Origin: Molossus alvarezi
Taxonomy: Eukaryota > Chordata > Mammalia > Chiroptera > Molossidae
Direction: 5' to 3'
Assembly (NCBI GenBank): GCA_037176705.1
Contig: CM073893.1
Span: 14,880,074-14,944,073 of the forward strand
DNA length: 64,000 bases
Shown: in pieces, positions 22,585 to 32,446 of the stretch
Position numbering within the stretch: position 1 is the stretch's first letter
How the letters are laid out: each line of letters opens with the position of its first letter
Notes under the pieces: generated by a model
Database searches by the model: none
The model's input: the letters and a program-made list of their open reading frames with translations, nothing else
Told to the model about the DNA's origin: nothing
Position numbers and translations under genes: made by a program

Positions 22585-24265
22585 CCCCACGCCATGTGGG
22601 TTGCTGTGTGATCTGCGCTCCTGTTGGCGTTTAGGGACCCGGCGCGTAGGGAAGGCCCCTCGGTCCAAGTCCCCACGCTCAGTTCCCTGTGCAGTTGATT
22701 AGCTTTACAGACGGACACACTCGTGTTGTTCGCTGGATACTTCCCGGAGGCTTTGTTGAAAAGCCTGGACTAGGACCTCACCCCCGGCTCGCATGCCCCG
22801 TCCCCGGACGTGGAGTGCTCTCGGAACCGCGCCAGCGCCAGATTCCGCAGCCCCTCCCAGCGCGTGCCCGAGTCCACTCTCGCTCAGCCGTGGACCCTTC
22901 CCGAGAGGAACTCCCTATGGAACACTGTCCTGAGCAGGGCCGGAAAGGGGTCTGGAGCTTCCTAGGCGCCTCTCCAGATTCCAGCCTCATCTGAGCCGCA
23001 GCGATCCCGCGAGATTGGGGAAATCGAGGCCGGGGAAGGCTAGAGTGCCCCAAAGGCAGGCAGCCTCAAAGAGACAGAGGTGGCCTGAACCCAGGGTTTA
23101 CAGCGTTCATATCAGGGTGGGCGAGATCAGAAACGCCTGCCTTTCTGACCTCCCCGAATCGGGTCGAGCCCAGGGGTCCAGCCCGCTGAGAAATTCGGCC
23201 TCTGACCCGATGGATGCCCTGTTGAGGAGGACAGAGGGCTGGTGATTCCCCTTGTCCTCCTCACCTGGTGAAGGCCAGTTTCCCCGATCCCCACTGCCCT
23301 CCCTGTCCTCCTCCCACCCCAGCTGAGCTTCCCACAATTTCTTGGCCAAAGCCTCACTGCTAACGAGGGAGTGCAAACCTCATCCTCCCTGCACAAGAGA
23401 GGTTCTCCAGCTTAAGTGAGCACCCTGTCACCTGGAGGGCTTGTTAAAACCAGATTGCCTGGCCCCACCCCCCGGAGCTCCGGATGCAGTAGGTCTGGGA
23501 GTCCTGAGAAATTGCATTTCTACCGTGTCCCAGTGTCCCAGGTGCTGCAAGTCTCTGAGTACATTTGAGAGGGGCCGCTCTGGGTGCTGCACCGACGCTA
23601 AGTTCCCCTGTCTGCGCGTCTGAATACAGTGCGTACGCCCAGACTAAAAGCCCTGTCAAGGCGAGGAGCCAGCCTTGTCTGTATATCCATCCCAGCACCT
23701 ACCACACGGCTTGCACACAATAAACTCCTCATAAATATTTGGGCTTAATCATGATTGTTCAAGATGTCAGCGTTTACAGATGTTTCGGGAGTGTCTGGCA
23801 CTTTTCTGGCTGCATTAGGAGTAACAGTGCGTTGAAGACTAGCAACGACCTGGGAAGTTAAAACAACATCTCAGTTTCACTGGGGCCTCAGTTGGGAATG
23901 CCAAGCACCGACATCAAGAGAGAGGAGAAGCGGGGAAAGTTCCACGCGGAAGCCACGTCCGCCAAGGCTCAGCAACCACAGGCTCCCTCTCCACTGACCT
24001 GGCGCAGTCTTAAAGAAACAGTAGGAATGGCTGGGCTCTGCAGGCAGGTAGTGTAGAAAAGGGAAACCACCTAGCCTGGAAGGTGCACCACCTTGCAGGC
24101 CTTGGCCAGCCCATTGGCATTGGGGCGCCTGAGTCTGGGAGAGATTCAGTTCCCCCAGTGTCATGCTGTCTTTGCCAGAGTACCCCCAAACCTTTCTGAA
24201 GGCACCAGAACTTCGCACGTGTTTAACTCTGAAGGATTTAAAAAAAATTTTTTTAATAAAAAAAA
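22585..24265 (+). mobile_element. GC-rich inserted segment, possible retrocopy of an unknown transcript
   Basis: About 1.68 kb between two identical copies of TAAAAGGATTACCT (22571-22584 and 24266-24279). The left 650 bp is GC- and CpG-rich, the right end runs into AATAAAAAAAATAAAA. That layout fits a reverse-transcribed RNA that began in a CpG island and ended in a tail. It contains a MER5A-like segment and an L2- or MIR-like end in the same orientation. No long convincing reading frame is present, so a non-coding or UTR-rich source is possible. A plain genomic origin cannot be excluded. Confidence 0.5.
23395..23565 (+). repeat. MER5A-like hAT fragment
   Basis: Contains GGGCTTGTTAAAACCAGATT, GCAGTAGGTCTGGGAGTCCT and GAGAAATTGCATTTCTA, the usual text of this non-autonomous DNA transposon. 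It lies within the GC-rich inserted segment, so it was carried along. Confidence 0.75.
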
Positions 24266-24279
24266 TAAAAGGATTACCT

Positions 24280-24606
24280 AAATTTGTTTTGAAAGAGCTG
24301 TGGTTGCTGCTGACAAGTAGACTCATACTATGACTCATATGTATGTGATCAATTGCTTATGTCTGTTGCTAGGTAAAAACTTTACTTTTTAATAGAGTTT
24401 AGTGGTGCATAGCCAGTTCCAGGAACTGGATCAGAATGTAGCTGTTGAGGTTTAGTCCAGTTCAAAAGTTCAGTTTCACTTGGAGGGAGTGAGTTAGCTA
24501 GGTTTTCTAGAGATCTCCCAGCTCCATTTTAGATTGTTCTCTGGACAACATCAACGCCATTTGCTGTTTTTTGTTTGTTGATTTGTTTTGTTTTGTCTTC
24601 TTTTCA
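24280..24606 (-). mobile_element. Solo LTR, second part (5' end of the LTR)
   Basis: Continues the LTR begun at 15981 and ends TTTTCA before GTCT (24607-24610). On the minus strand the LTR therefore begins TGAAAAGAAGACAAAAC. No coding sequence, primer-binding site or second LTR is present, so it is a solo LTR left by recombination. Confidence 0.7.
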
Positions 24607-24831
24607 GTCTACATTGAAAATCTGTTGCTTAGGGTAGCCACCTTCATTGATTACCTTAACTAGAATTCTGGATAACTTGCTGCAGCTTCTACATGAGTCT
24701 GCTTCACCTGGCACTTTCATGCTATGAAGGTGGCGTCTTTCCTTATACCTGACGAACCGACCTCTGCTAGCTTCAGACTTTTCTTCTGCAGTTTCTTCCC
24801 CTCTCTCAGCCTTCGTAGAATTGACGAGCAT
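24604..24831 (-). pseudogene. Tigger1 transposase middle remnant
   Basis: Open antisense frame with KAERGEETAEEKSEASRGRF and EGGYPKQQIFNVD. It matches the region between the DNA-binding domain and the catalytic core of pogo-type transposases. Neighbouring parts are out of frame. Confidence 0.82.
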
Positions 24832-25673
24832 TAGGTCCTTGCTCTGGATTTGGCTTTGGCTTAAGGGAATGTTATAGCTGATCTTCTATCCAGACCACTA
24901 AAACTTTCTCCACATCAGCAATAAGGCTGTTTCTTATCATTCATGTGTTCTCTGAGTAACACTTTTCATTTCCTTCAAGAACTTTTTGTTTGCAATCATA
25001 ATTTGGCTAATTGTTTGGTATAAGAGGCCTAGTTTTGGCCTACCTTGGCTTTTGACATGTCTTCCTCACGAAGCTTAGTCATTTTTAGCTGTTGATTTAA
25101 AGTGGGAGATAGGCAAGTCTTACACCTGAACACTAGAGGCCATTGTAGGGTTATTAATTGGCCTAATTTCAGTGATGTGTCTCAGGGAATAGGGAGGCCC
25201 GAGGAGAGGGAGAGAGATGGGGGAATGACCAGTCAGGTGTAGTAGTCAGAACACATACTACATTTATTGATTAAGTTCACATCTTTATCTGGGTACAATT
25301 TGTGGCACTACAAAACAACTACAATAGTAACATCAAAGATCACTGAATACAATAATATTGTAAGTTTGCGTGATAACTGATGATTACTTAGTGTGGTGAT
25401 CACATTTTTGGTTTATAAATGTTGAATCACTATATTATACACCTGAAACTAATATAATATTGTAAACCAACTACACTTCCATTTTTTTAAGTTATGATTA
25501 CAGATCACCATAACAAATAATAATGAAAAAGTTGAAAATATTGTGTGAATTACCGACACATAGACATGCAGTGAGCAAATGCTGTTGGAAAATGGTACCA
25601 ATAGGCTTGCTAGATTGAGGGTTGGCAGAAACCTTCAATTTGTAAAAAAAAAAAAGCATAAGACCTAAGCCTG
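24607..25673 (-). mobile_element. Tigger1 DNA transposon, second part
   Basis: Resumes the transposon at ACATTGAAAATCTGTTGCTT, exactly where the first part stopped. It reads through TCTATCCAGACCACTAAAAC and AGGGTTATTAATTGGCCTAA to a decayed inverted repeat end (GCATAAGACCTAAGCCTG). An unrelated short L1 end lies at about 25350-25494. Confidence 0.87.
25350..25494. mobile_element. Short L1 3' end fragment inside Tigger1
   Basis: Interrupts the Tigger1 text and reads TTGAATCACTATATTATACA, CCTGAAACTAATATAATATT, typical of an old L1 terminal sequence. The borders are approximate. Confidence 0.55.
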
Positions 25674-25916
25674 GGCTAGAAGGAGGTAAGGGGGTTGGCA
25701 GCATGAACTGGAAGAGAAAGGCCAAGTGAAGCAGGTTGCACAACAGCAGGGATTTGGCCAACAGGAGCCCTTAGTGCTACTCAATAAAAGCAGTTCAGTG
25801 AAAAGGGTGTATTCAAAGGTTACTCTTTGCATGTTTGCTGGGAAGAGAAGAGAGTGGGTTATATGTCTCAAAAGACATAGCTGCCCTTTAAAAAAAAAAA
25901 AAAAAAAAGGTAAGCT

Positions 25917-26136
25917 GGCCCCTAGCAAGTTTGGTTCAATGGTTACAGCGTTGGCCCAAGGACTGAAGGGTCAAAGGTTTGGTTCCTGGTAAAGGGAATG
26001 TCCTTGGGTTGCAGGTTCCAGTTGGGGTTGTACAGGAGGCAACCAATCAATGTGACTCTCTCACATTGAGGTTTCTCTCTCTATCTCCCTCTCTTTCTTC
26101 TACTTTATCTAAAAATTAATGGAAAATAAAAAAAGT
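25917..26136 (+). mobile_element. VES SINE, type A head
   Basis: Diverged sense copy from GGCCCCTAGCAAGTTTGGTT to a short A-rich tail after TCTAAAAATTAATGGAAAAT. A separate 18-bp A-run precedes it. Confidence 0.85.
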
Positions 26137-26282
26137 AGACTGAATTCCTGATTATTATCAGGCTGAACAATTTTTCCATATGCTTATTGACCATCTCTAT
26201 TTCCTGTTTTAAAAAAAATACATGTAAATTAAACCTTTGACTGTAATATGTATTGCAAATATTTCCCTTAGTTGGTCTGCAA

Positions 26283-26364
26283 GTGCCCTGCCTGACTGGG
26301 AATCGAACCAGGACCTCTCAGTGCATGGGACATCACTCAATCCACTGAGCCACACCAGCCAGGC
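26283..26364 (-). mobile_element. VES SINE, type B head only
   Basis: Only the head remains: CTGACTGGGAATCGAACCAG to CCACACCAGCCAGGC. There is no A-tail, so this looks like a simple truncation. Confidence 0.82.
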
Positions 26365-26474
26365 TAAAATTGTCATTTTCAATGGTTTACCTAAGGTAAA
26401 TAATCACAAATGTCCACAAAAAATTTAGGTACAAATCAGATATTATAGTATTATTTTTATTAAAATAATTTTTG

Positions 26475-26651
26475 TTGTTAATCCTCACCTGAGGATATAT
26501 TTACATTGATTTTTAGATAGAGTGGAAACAAGGGAGGGAGGGAGAGAGAAGCATTGATGTGAGAGAGACACATGGCCCTGACCAGGAACTGAACCCATGA
26601 CCCTTTGGTCCACAGGCTACCACTGTAACTGCTGAGCCAAACCTCCCAGGG
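26475..26651 (-). mobile_element. VES SINE, type A head, internally deleted
   Basis: Antisense copy with ATCCTCACCTGAGGATATAT and a head ending CCCAGGGTC. The segment between ACACATGG and CCCTGACCAGGAACTG is missing. Confidence 0.83.
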
Positions 26652-27221
26652 TCATTTTAGTATTATTTATAATAGTGAAAAATCTCTAGCAACCTAAAAA
26701 TCCAGCAAAAAAAAAGTTAGTTAAATTATTACATGTGAGAGAACACTATGTTTGCTCTAAAATGATTGCATAGAAGAATATTTAACAGTCTGGATATGAT
26801 ACGTTGCTAAGTGCTCATTGAAAACAGCAAGTTGTGAAAGTGTTTTTTGTTTCAAAACAAAGCAAGAACCACATGCAGGGAGAAACTTTTGAACTTTCAA
26901 TAGTTTCTGGACAGTGGGATTATAGGTAATTTTTATTATCTTTTACTAATTTGATTGTTACATTTCCTAGAATGAAATATGGGAATAAATAAAGAAAAGG
27001 TTAACACAAGTTATTTTTTAAATTGAGATAATGGAACAGAGTGCATTTCCATAAAAACTGAGTAAAGTAAACGTTCTCATAAATGCCTCAAGGAATTTGT
27101 CTATTCATGTCACTAATGTTTCTTTAACATTTAGATATATTGGCTAGTCAATCAAATGTTATTAGTAAAAGTGAAACAATTTTAAACATGTTTATAATTT
27201 TGCCTTATAAATATGATCTAT

Positions 27222-27575
27222 GCTTTAGTTAGTCCAGGCTGCTGTAGCAAAATACCATGAACTGGGTGGCTATAAACAATATTTATTTCACAGTTCTGGA
27301 GGCAGAAAGTCTAAGGTCATGGTGCTGGTAGATTTGGTGATTGGTGAAGGCCCAATTCCATCTTTTTGCTATATCCACACATAGCATAAAGGGTAAAGGA
27401 GTTCTCTAGGGTCTCTTTTATAAGGGCACAAATTTTGTTTACGAGGGCTCCACTCTCATGACCTAAACACCTCCCAAAGGTTCCACCTCCTAATACCATC
27501 ACATTGAGCATCAGGTTTCAACATACGCATTTTGGGGGGGAAACACAAACATTTAGTGTATAGCAGTCTATATTA
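27222..27575 (-). repeat. MaLR LTR, MLT1/MST type
   Basis: Antisense MaLR LTR with CAAAATACCATGAACTGGGT, CACAGTTCTGGAGGCAGAAA, GGGTCTCTTTTATAAGGGCA and CACCTCCCAAAGGTTCCACC. It lies about 140 bp upstream of a NEK5 exon. Confidence 0.82.
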
Positions 27576-27709
27576 GAATGGCAATGGTGATTTCTCTGTT
27601 TTTGAATGTACTAGCTTATGGGCTGCCTCCAGGTTTCCTGAGAACTGTTTGTTGAAATTAGCCACACTTTAGCTGCTTTTAAATTAACGAGTTATTTTCT
27701 TATACCTAG

Positions 27710-27835
27710 AGTTGTTCATTCAGGATGCTGCTGCTTCAGAAAACAGGAGACAGTGGGATGCTGGAGCTCCTCAGACTCTGCTGCAGATGATGGCAGCGGC
27801 TGATGTCATCTCCACCTGCTCCACCAGGCCTGAGG
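27710..27835 (+). CDS. NEK5: NEK5 coding exon (ELFIQDAAASENRRQWDAGA)
   Basis: A 126-bp exon, phase 1 to 1, with acceptor TATACCTAG and donor G|GTGAGT. With the G from the previous exon it reads ELFIQDAAASENRRQWDAGA, then PQTLLQMMAAADVISTCSTR and PEG. The part NRRQWDAGAPQTLLQMMA matches human NEK5 almost exactly. Choosing the first of two adjacent AGs keeps this frame. The core ENRxQW...AP.T recurs in the next exon. A SINE lies nine bases past the donor, and its target duplication includes this exon's last six bases and the splice site. As I recall, the human reference protein ends shortly after this exon by reading into the intron. Confidence 0.95.
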
Positions 27836-27844
27836 GTGAGTTTA
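27830..27844 (+). promoter_or_regulatory. NEK5 splice donor, retained copy of a SINE target duplication
   Basis: CTGAGG|GTGAGTTTA: six exon bases and nine intron bases. It is the left copy of the duplication made by the SINE at 27845-28068. It keeps the GT and +5 G needed for splicing. Confidence 0.85.
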
Positions 27845-28068
27845 TTTATTTATTTTTAAAATATGTTTTTATTGACTTTTTAGAGAGGAGAGAGGAAGGG
27901 AGAGAGAGATAGAAACATCAATGTGAGAAAGAACATTGATAGGCTGCCTCCTGCACGCCCCCTACTGGATTGAGCCTGAAACCTGGGCATGTGCCCTGAC
28001 CAGGCATTGAACCAGGACCTCTCAGTCCATGGGAGGACACTCAATCCACTGAGCCACGATGGCTGGGC
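27845..28068 (-). mobile_element. VES SINE, type B head, at the NEK5 splice donor
   Basis: Antisense type B copy: ATTTTTAAAATATGTTTTTA tail, GA-rich stretch, head ending CACGATGGCTGGGC. It starts at intron position +10. The target duplication is 15 bp with two differences (27830-27844 and 28069-28083). Confidence 0.93.
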
Positions 28069-28083
28069 CTGAGGGCGAATTTA
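28069..28083 (+). other. Decayed duplicate of the NEK5 splice donor
   Basis: CTGAGGGCGAATTTA, the right copy of the SINE target duplication. Against the left copy it differs only at two sites: the donor T (GT to GC) and the +5 G (G to A). Both are key donor positions, so this copy should not splice efficiently. Confidence 0.88.
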
Positions 28084-28537
28084 GACCAGTCATCATAAAT
28101 CGCCAGCAAGAGGACACCAAAGCCCCAGATGCAGCTAGTGCTCACCATGACCTGATAGTTCTCACTTTTCATTACAATCCCTGTAGATTTGCCATCAGGT
28201 ACCTTCCAAAGATACTGTATAGGTTCCTCCCCTACCTCTAGAGAAACTTGCCTGCTTATTATCCTAGACAATTGACTACTGTTGCTATGAGAATGTAAAG
28301 GATCCAATATTCCTCCTTCCTCACAGTGAGAGAGAATATACAAGAAAGAGCAGTTGACTCGATTTGCCTTCAAATGCTAGCCCAATAACTTTGTTACAAT
28401 TTTTTGAAGGGTCAGTTTTTTAAATCAATAAAATTGGAATTAAAATAATAGCTATCCCACAAGATGTAGAGAAGTAATAGTGCAAAGATAACGTTTAAAA
28501 TTGCTTTGTAAAACAATGTGTTATTCAGTTATTTATT

Positions 28538-28791
28538 ATTTTTTTGTTAATTCCCACCTGAGGATATTTTTTTCATTGATTTTTAGATAGAGTGGAAGGG
28601 AGTGAGGGAGAGAGAGAGAGAGAAACATCTATGTGAAAGAGATACATCAATTGGCTGCCTCTGGCATGACACTGACCAGGGGCTGGGAGACCAACCTGCA
28701 ATCCAGGTATGTGCTCTTGACTGGGAATTGAATCCTTGACCCTTCAGTCCTTGGTCTGATGCTTTAACTGCTGAACCAAACTGGCCAGGGC
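28538..28791 (-). mobile_element. VES SINE, type A head
   Basis: Antisense, moderately diverged: TTCCCACCTGAGGATATTTT, GA-rich stretch, head ending AAACTGGCCAGGGC. Confidence 0.88.
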
Positions 28792-29403
28792 TCAGTATGT
28801 TATTTAAATGTTAGGAATGTTTAGTATGTGATAAAACTTTCTATCTAAATTCCTTCATTTACATTTGAGTTCTGGCATAGTCTTTCCTTAGGAGAGGCTT
28901 ACAGCAACATCCAGGTGTCACCTTTATAGATGAGGTGGTGAAGATTTTTATTACTTATTTCCTGTGTTCCTCTTGATAACATGGGGCTGGGGGAAAGCTA
29001 AAATTTATAACCATGTTATAAGTTGAAGTATGTAAGTATATCACTGAAATTAGTAATTATAAGTGTATGAACTGACATATTTATACTATTACAAAATGCT
29101 GAACTCATCAAACTTGCAAGAAAAGGCTTGCAAATGTAGTACAATTTAATCAATTCTAAGTCAATAAAAGGGGAAACCTAATTTAAAATAAGCAAATAGA
29201 ATAGAAATTTTAACACACCAAAATAGACAGTTAACAGAGCAAAAAGTGACTCTCCTACCTATCATCTATATGAAAATAGGTTACTAAACTTTTCTTACTA
29301 TTAATGAGTGCTGGGATGAGTTCACCTCCAAGGTTCTAACATTCTGTGATCTTATAAAAACTCAAATGAAGAGGCATTTTTAGTAACATAGTCTCCTCTT
29401 CAG

Positions 29404-29541
29404 ATGACCAAGCGATGGTGATCAATGGCATTCCAGAAAATAGGAAACAGTGGCGGCATGAAGCTCCAGCAACTATAATAAGTGTTTGGGCAACAGCACA
29501 TCTAACATGTAGCTCATTTTTTGCCAAAGAAGGGGAATTTG
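29404..29541 (+). CDS. NEK5: NEK5 coding exon (DDQAMVINGIPENRKQWRHE)
   Basis: A 138-bp exon, phase 1 to 1, with acceptor GTCTCCTCTTCAG and donor G|GTATGT. Joined to the previous exon it reads DDQAMVINGIPENRKQWRHE, then APATIISVWATAHLTCSSFF and AKEGEF with no stop. I recognise it as part of long NEK5 isoforms rather than the 708-residue human reference form. The ENRKQW...AP.T core resembles ENRRQW...AP.T in the previous exon, and both are phase 1-1. The function of this motif is unknown to me. A 24-kb repeat-filled intron follows. Confidence 0.85.
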
Positions 29542-29893
29542 GTATGTAGTTTACTTTTAAGAACATAACCAGTCCCCTGGGGAATTCTGTCAAAGACTCA
29601 TAGATGCAGAAAGGGGATAAAAATACCTTTGGCCTAGAGAAAGAATTGGAAGGGTGTCTAAGCCTTTTCAGAAGCTAATTTGCTTTGTACAAGCATGTTC
29701 CAGATGCCATTAACAAAAGACTTGAACTTTGGGGAAGAGTGGGGTGATTTTAATGTGATTGTTAGGATTTGGCCAGTGATGTGGGCCATGAAAGAATTCC
29801 CAAGAAGAAGTGCAGGGAGGACATTTACTTTCCAAGGGAGGAAAGGGCCAAGTCTTGATAAGACAATATAGGATGGTGAAGACAGAGTGGCTT

Positions 29894-30117
29894 GGCCCAG
29901 CTGGTGTGGCTCAGTGGTTGAGCATTGACCCATGCACCAAGAGGTTGCTGGTTCGATTCCAGTCAAGGTATATGCCCAGGTTGTGGGCCCAATCCCCAGT
30001 GGGGGCATGTAGGAGGCAGCCAATTGATGTTCTCTCTCATCAATGTTTCTGTCTCTCTCTCCCTCTCTCTTCTTATTTCTCTAAAATCAATAAAGAAAAA
30101 AAAAAAAAAGAAAGAAA
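29894..30117 (+). mobile_element. VES SINE, type B head
   Basis: Sense copy, GGCCCAGCTGGTGTGGCTCA to an A-rich tail. AGTGGCTT occurs on both sides, a likely target duplication. Confidence 0.9.
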
Positions 30118-31790
30118 GTGGCTTACACTTTTAAAGTGGCTTGCTAAGTGACAAGGAAGGGAGGGGGTTGTGTTAAGTTAGCTGTGACCAGATGCCAGGA
30201 GTTACCTTGAAAAGTTAGTTTGTTTTCCAGGAGGTGGTAAGGCAGATGTGTTGAAGACATATCTTATCTGCAATTTCCCAAGCCTGTAAAACAAGCTTAG
30301 AACAAAAGTTATGAAGAGTTCTAAGGAGAGGCCTGTATGAAGGGGAGGGGGAGAGATGGGGGATAGAGGAGGAGGGATCCTCTCACTAACCAGAGACAAC
30401 TTGAGTGCAAATCATCCTGAAACTGTTAAAACAGCAGGGAGGAGCAGGGAGCAAGAGTGCAGCCTTATCTTGTCCTGCTCTAAGCAGAGGAGCTGTTTCT
30501 ATCAGAGGAGCCAGCTGTCTCGGGGTTTAATTACCAGGTGCTTCTCATAACCTGTGGAAGGGCCACAAGGAAGAAAGAGAGGCCTGTTTTCTGTCCTTTC
30601 AGTGATCAATTGACAATTGATGAAAAGTTGATTAAGGAGGACTAGTAGCTTTGTAGATGATGAGCGAGTATTGCTTAGCTTTGCCTGACAGAGTCAGCTT
30701 CTTTTCAGCAGACTCAATTATGATCCTATGGGCAACAAAAATATATCTTAATATGTATAGTGTTTTGGCTCTTGGGTTTTTGCACCCCATTTTTAGCAAG
30801 TGTATACTTGTGTTTAGTTTAAGGAAATCAATCATCGTTTTCTAAATCTTGAGGGAATTCCTATCACTGGGAATTTGTCCTCTATCGGGTATGCAGGTGT
30901 GAACTGTTACAAGAGAAGCCATTGCAGGCAGGCAGGTAGCAAACAAGGGGCCATTTTCACTGGTGTGAAGTCTGGGGCCTGGTGTTGCAGAAATGCAAGC
31001 TTCAGGTAGCAAGGAGACACAGAAACAAACCAGATAGTAAGGGAGGCTAGTAAATGCTTACAAAGTTAAAGAACAACACAGAAATATATACAACACTAAA
31101 CATAATGCAAGAGTTACCTGATTATTAATGAAGAGTGGATCTACCAGCTTGCGAAGCCCAAATCTTTGTGAAATCTACATAAAAACTGAGATCTTAAACA
31201 ATGTACAAGATTTGACAGACAAGAAGAAAGGACACTGCAGGTGGGGAGCCTTGCGGAGATACAGGCCTGTGTTGGAGACTGAGGAAACCTGTCTGACCAA
31301 AATCTGGGGCTCACTGTCATGGCTTATCCCAGCTGACAGACATACTGCTGTTTGAAACTGCAGAGGAAAGAGCAGTGCCTCCAAAGTCCAAGCTGCCTGT
31401 TCATTGTCTGCTTATGTACTCCCTTCCCTTATGTCCTGGGATCAAAGTGTTGTCTCTAAGGATAGGGCTGGAGGGGGCCAGAGGAAGCATTGAGCAGGCC
31501 TGGCTGGGTCTGGAAACCAAAGACTAGGGCCCCAGGCCAGTGGGAGGATGCTTCCCATTTTCCGTGGCACTGAGATGGAGACATACTTGGTGGCTATGGT
31601 GTCTTCTTATGTTCTCCCCTCTCATTCTTGGAGAGAGTCACAGAACACTCTTGTTTTGATCTATTATGCCAAATTAGTTAATGCACGAACTTGTATTTTC
31701 CCATGGACAGTTTTACATTAGGCATACACAGGCAATTTATCTAACAAGTGGGATTAGAAAGAGGCGGCAGTTAGAGCAAAGTGCAGGTGT
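30118..31790. other. NEK5 intron, long unclassified stretch
   Basis: About 1.7 kb with no repeat family or exon that I recognise. Base composition is more balanced than around it. Passages near 30900-31000 and 31200-31560 could be old LTR or ERV sequence, but I see no ends or reading frame to support that. Confidence 0.4.
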
Positions 31791-31799
31791 TTGGTAACC

Positions 31800-32215
31800 T
31801 GCTGACTTCCCCTCCCACTCCAGCTCTGCTTTGCTCTTTCAGCCTCTTACTCTGATGGCCTCATCTCATCTTTCCTATCCGTGCAGCAATTTTGACTTCT
31901 TGTCCCTTGTCATCTTTTCTTCCTTCAGCTCACCCTCTGCACCCTTGCCATATAACCCTCCTAAATGGATCATGTCTTAGCTTAAAATCCTGCAAAATAT
32001 ACCCCCTTACCCTCAGGATAAAGTCCAGGCTCTGCAGACTCTGAGTGCCTTAAAGAGCAGAAGGCCCCTCCCAATGCCAAAGCTACTAGCTCTTCTCTAT
32101 TAGCAAATATTCCTCCCTCCATTTAGAATGAATGCCTTCCTCCCTTTGCCAGAATAATCTCTCCTGCAATATTGCACTCTGGTGCAACCTCGTGCCCATT
32201 TCTGTCATTATGTTT
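31800..32215 (+). repeat. L2 fragment
   Basis: L2 3' region: CTTACCCTCAGGATAAAGTC, CAGGCTCTGCAGACTCTGAG and CTTCTCTATTAGCAAATATT. Diverged and non-coding. Confidence 0.6.
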
Positions 32216-32354
32216 TATTTTAAATTTAAAGAAATTAAAGTTATGTGTCATTATGTTTTATTGGCAAGTTACCCTTCCCTTCCTACTTTTCACTATACCG
32301 CCAGGTAGGACTGTGAAAGGGGTCTGGAATACAGTAGATTCTTATTTATTTATT

Positions 32355-32446
32355 TATTTTTGGTACGTGTCCCTAGTGGGAACCAAACCCAGGACTCTTT
32401 GGTCCGAAGGCTGACACTCCAACCGCTGAGCCAAACCGGCCAGGGC
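32355..32446 (-). mobile_element. Head-only VES SINE with its own A-tail
   Basis: On the minus strand: about 87 bases of tRNA-like head ending TCCCACTAGGGACACGTACC, directly followed by an A-rich tail. ATTCTTATTTATTT and ATTCTTAATTATTT on the two sides look like a target duplication. The same break and the variants GGTTGGAG and ACTAGG recur at 54996-55080. Confidence 0.78.

Noticed and set aside
22620..23220. CpG island promoter native to NEK5
   Set aside because: It lies deep within the gene between identical target copies inside an LTR, so it arrived by insertion.
26283..26364. Third member of the head-only SINE variant
   Set aside because: It has a type B head, breaks elsewhere and has no A-tail, so it is an ordinary truncation.
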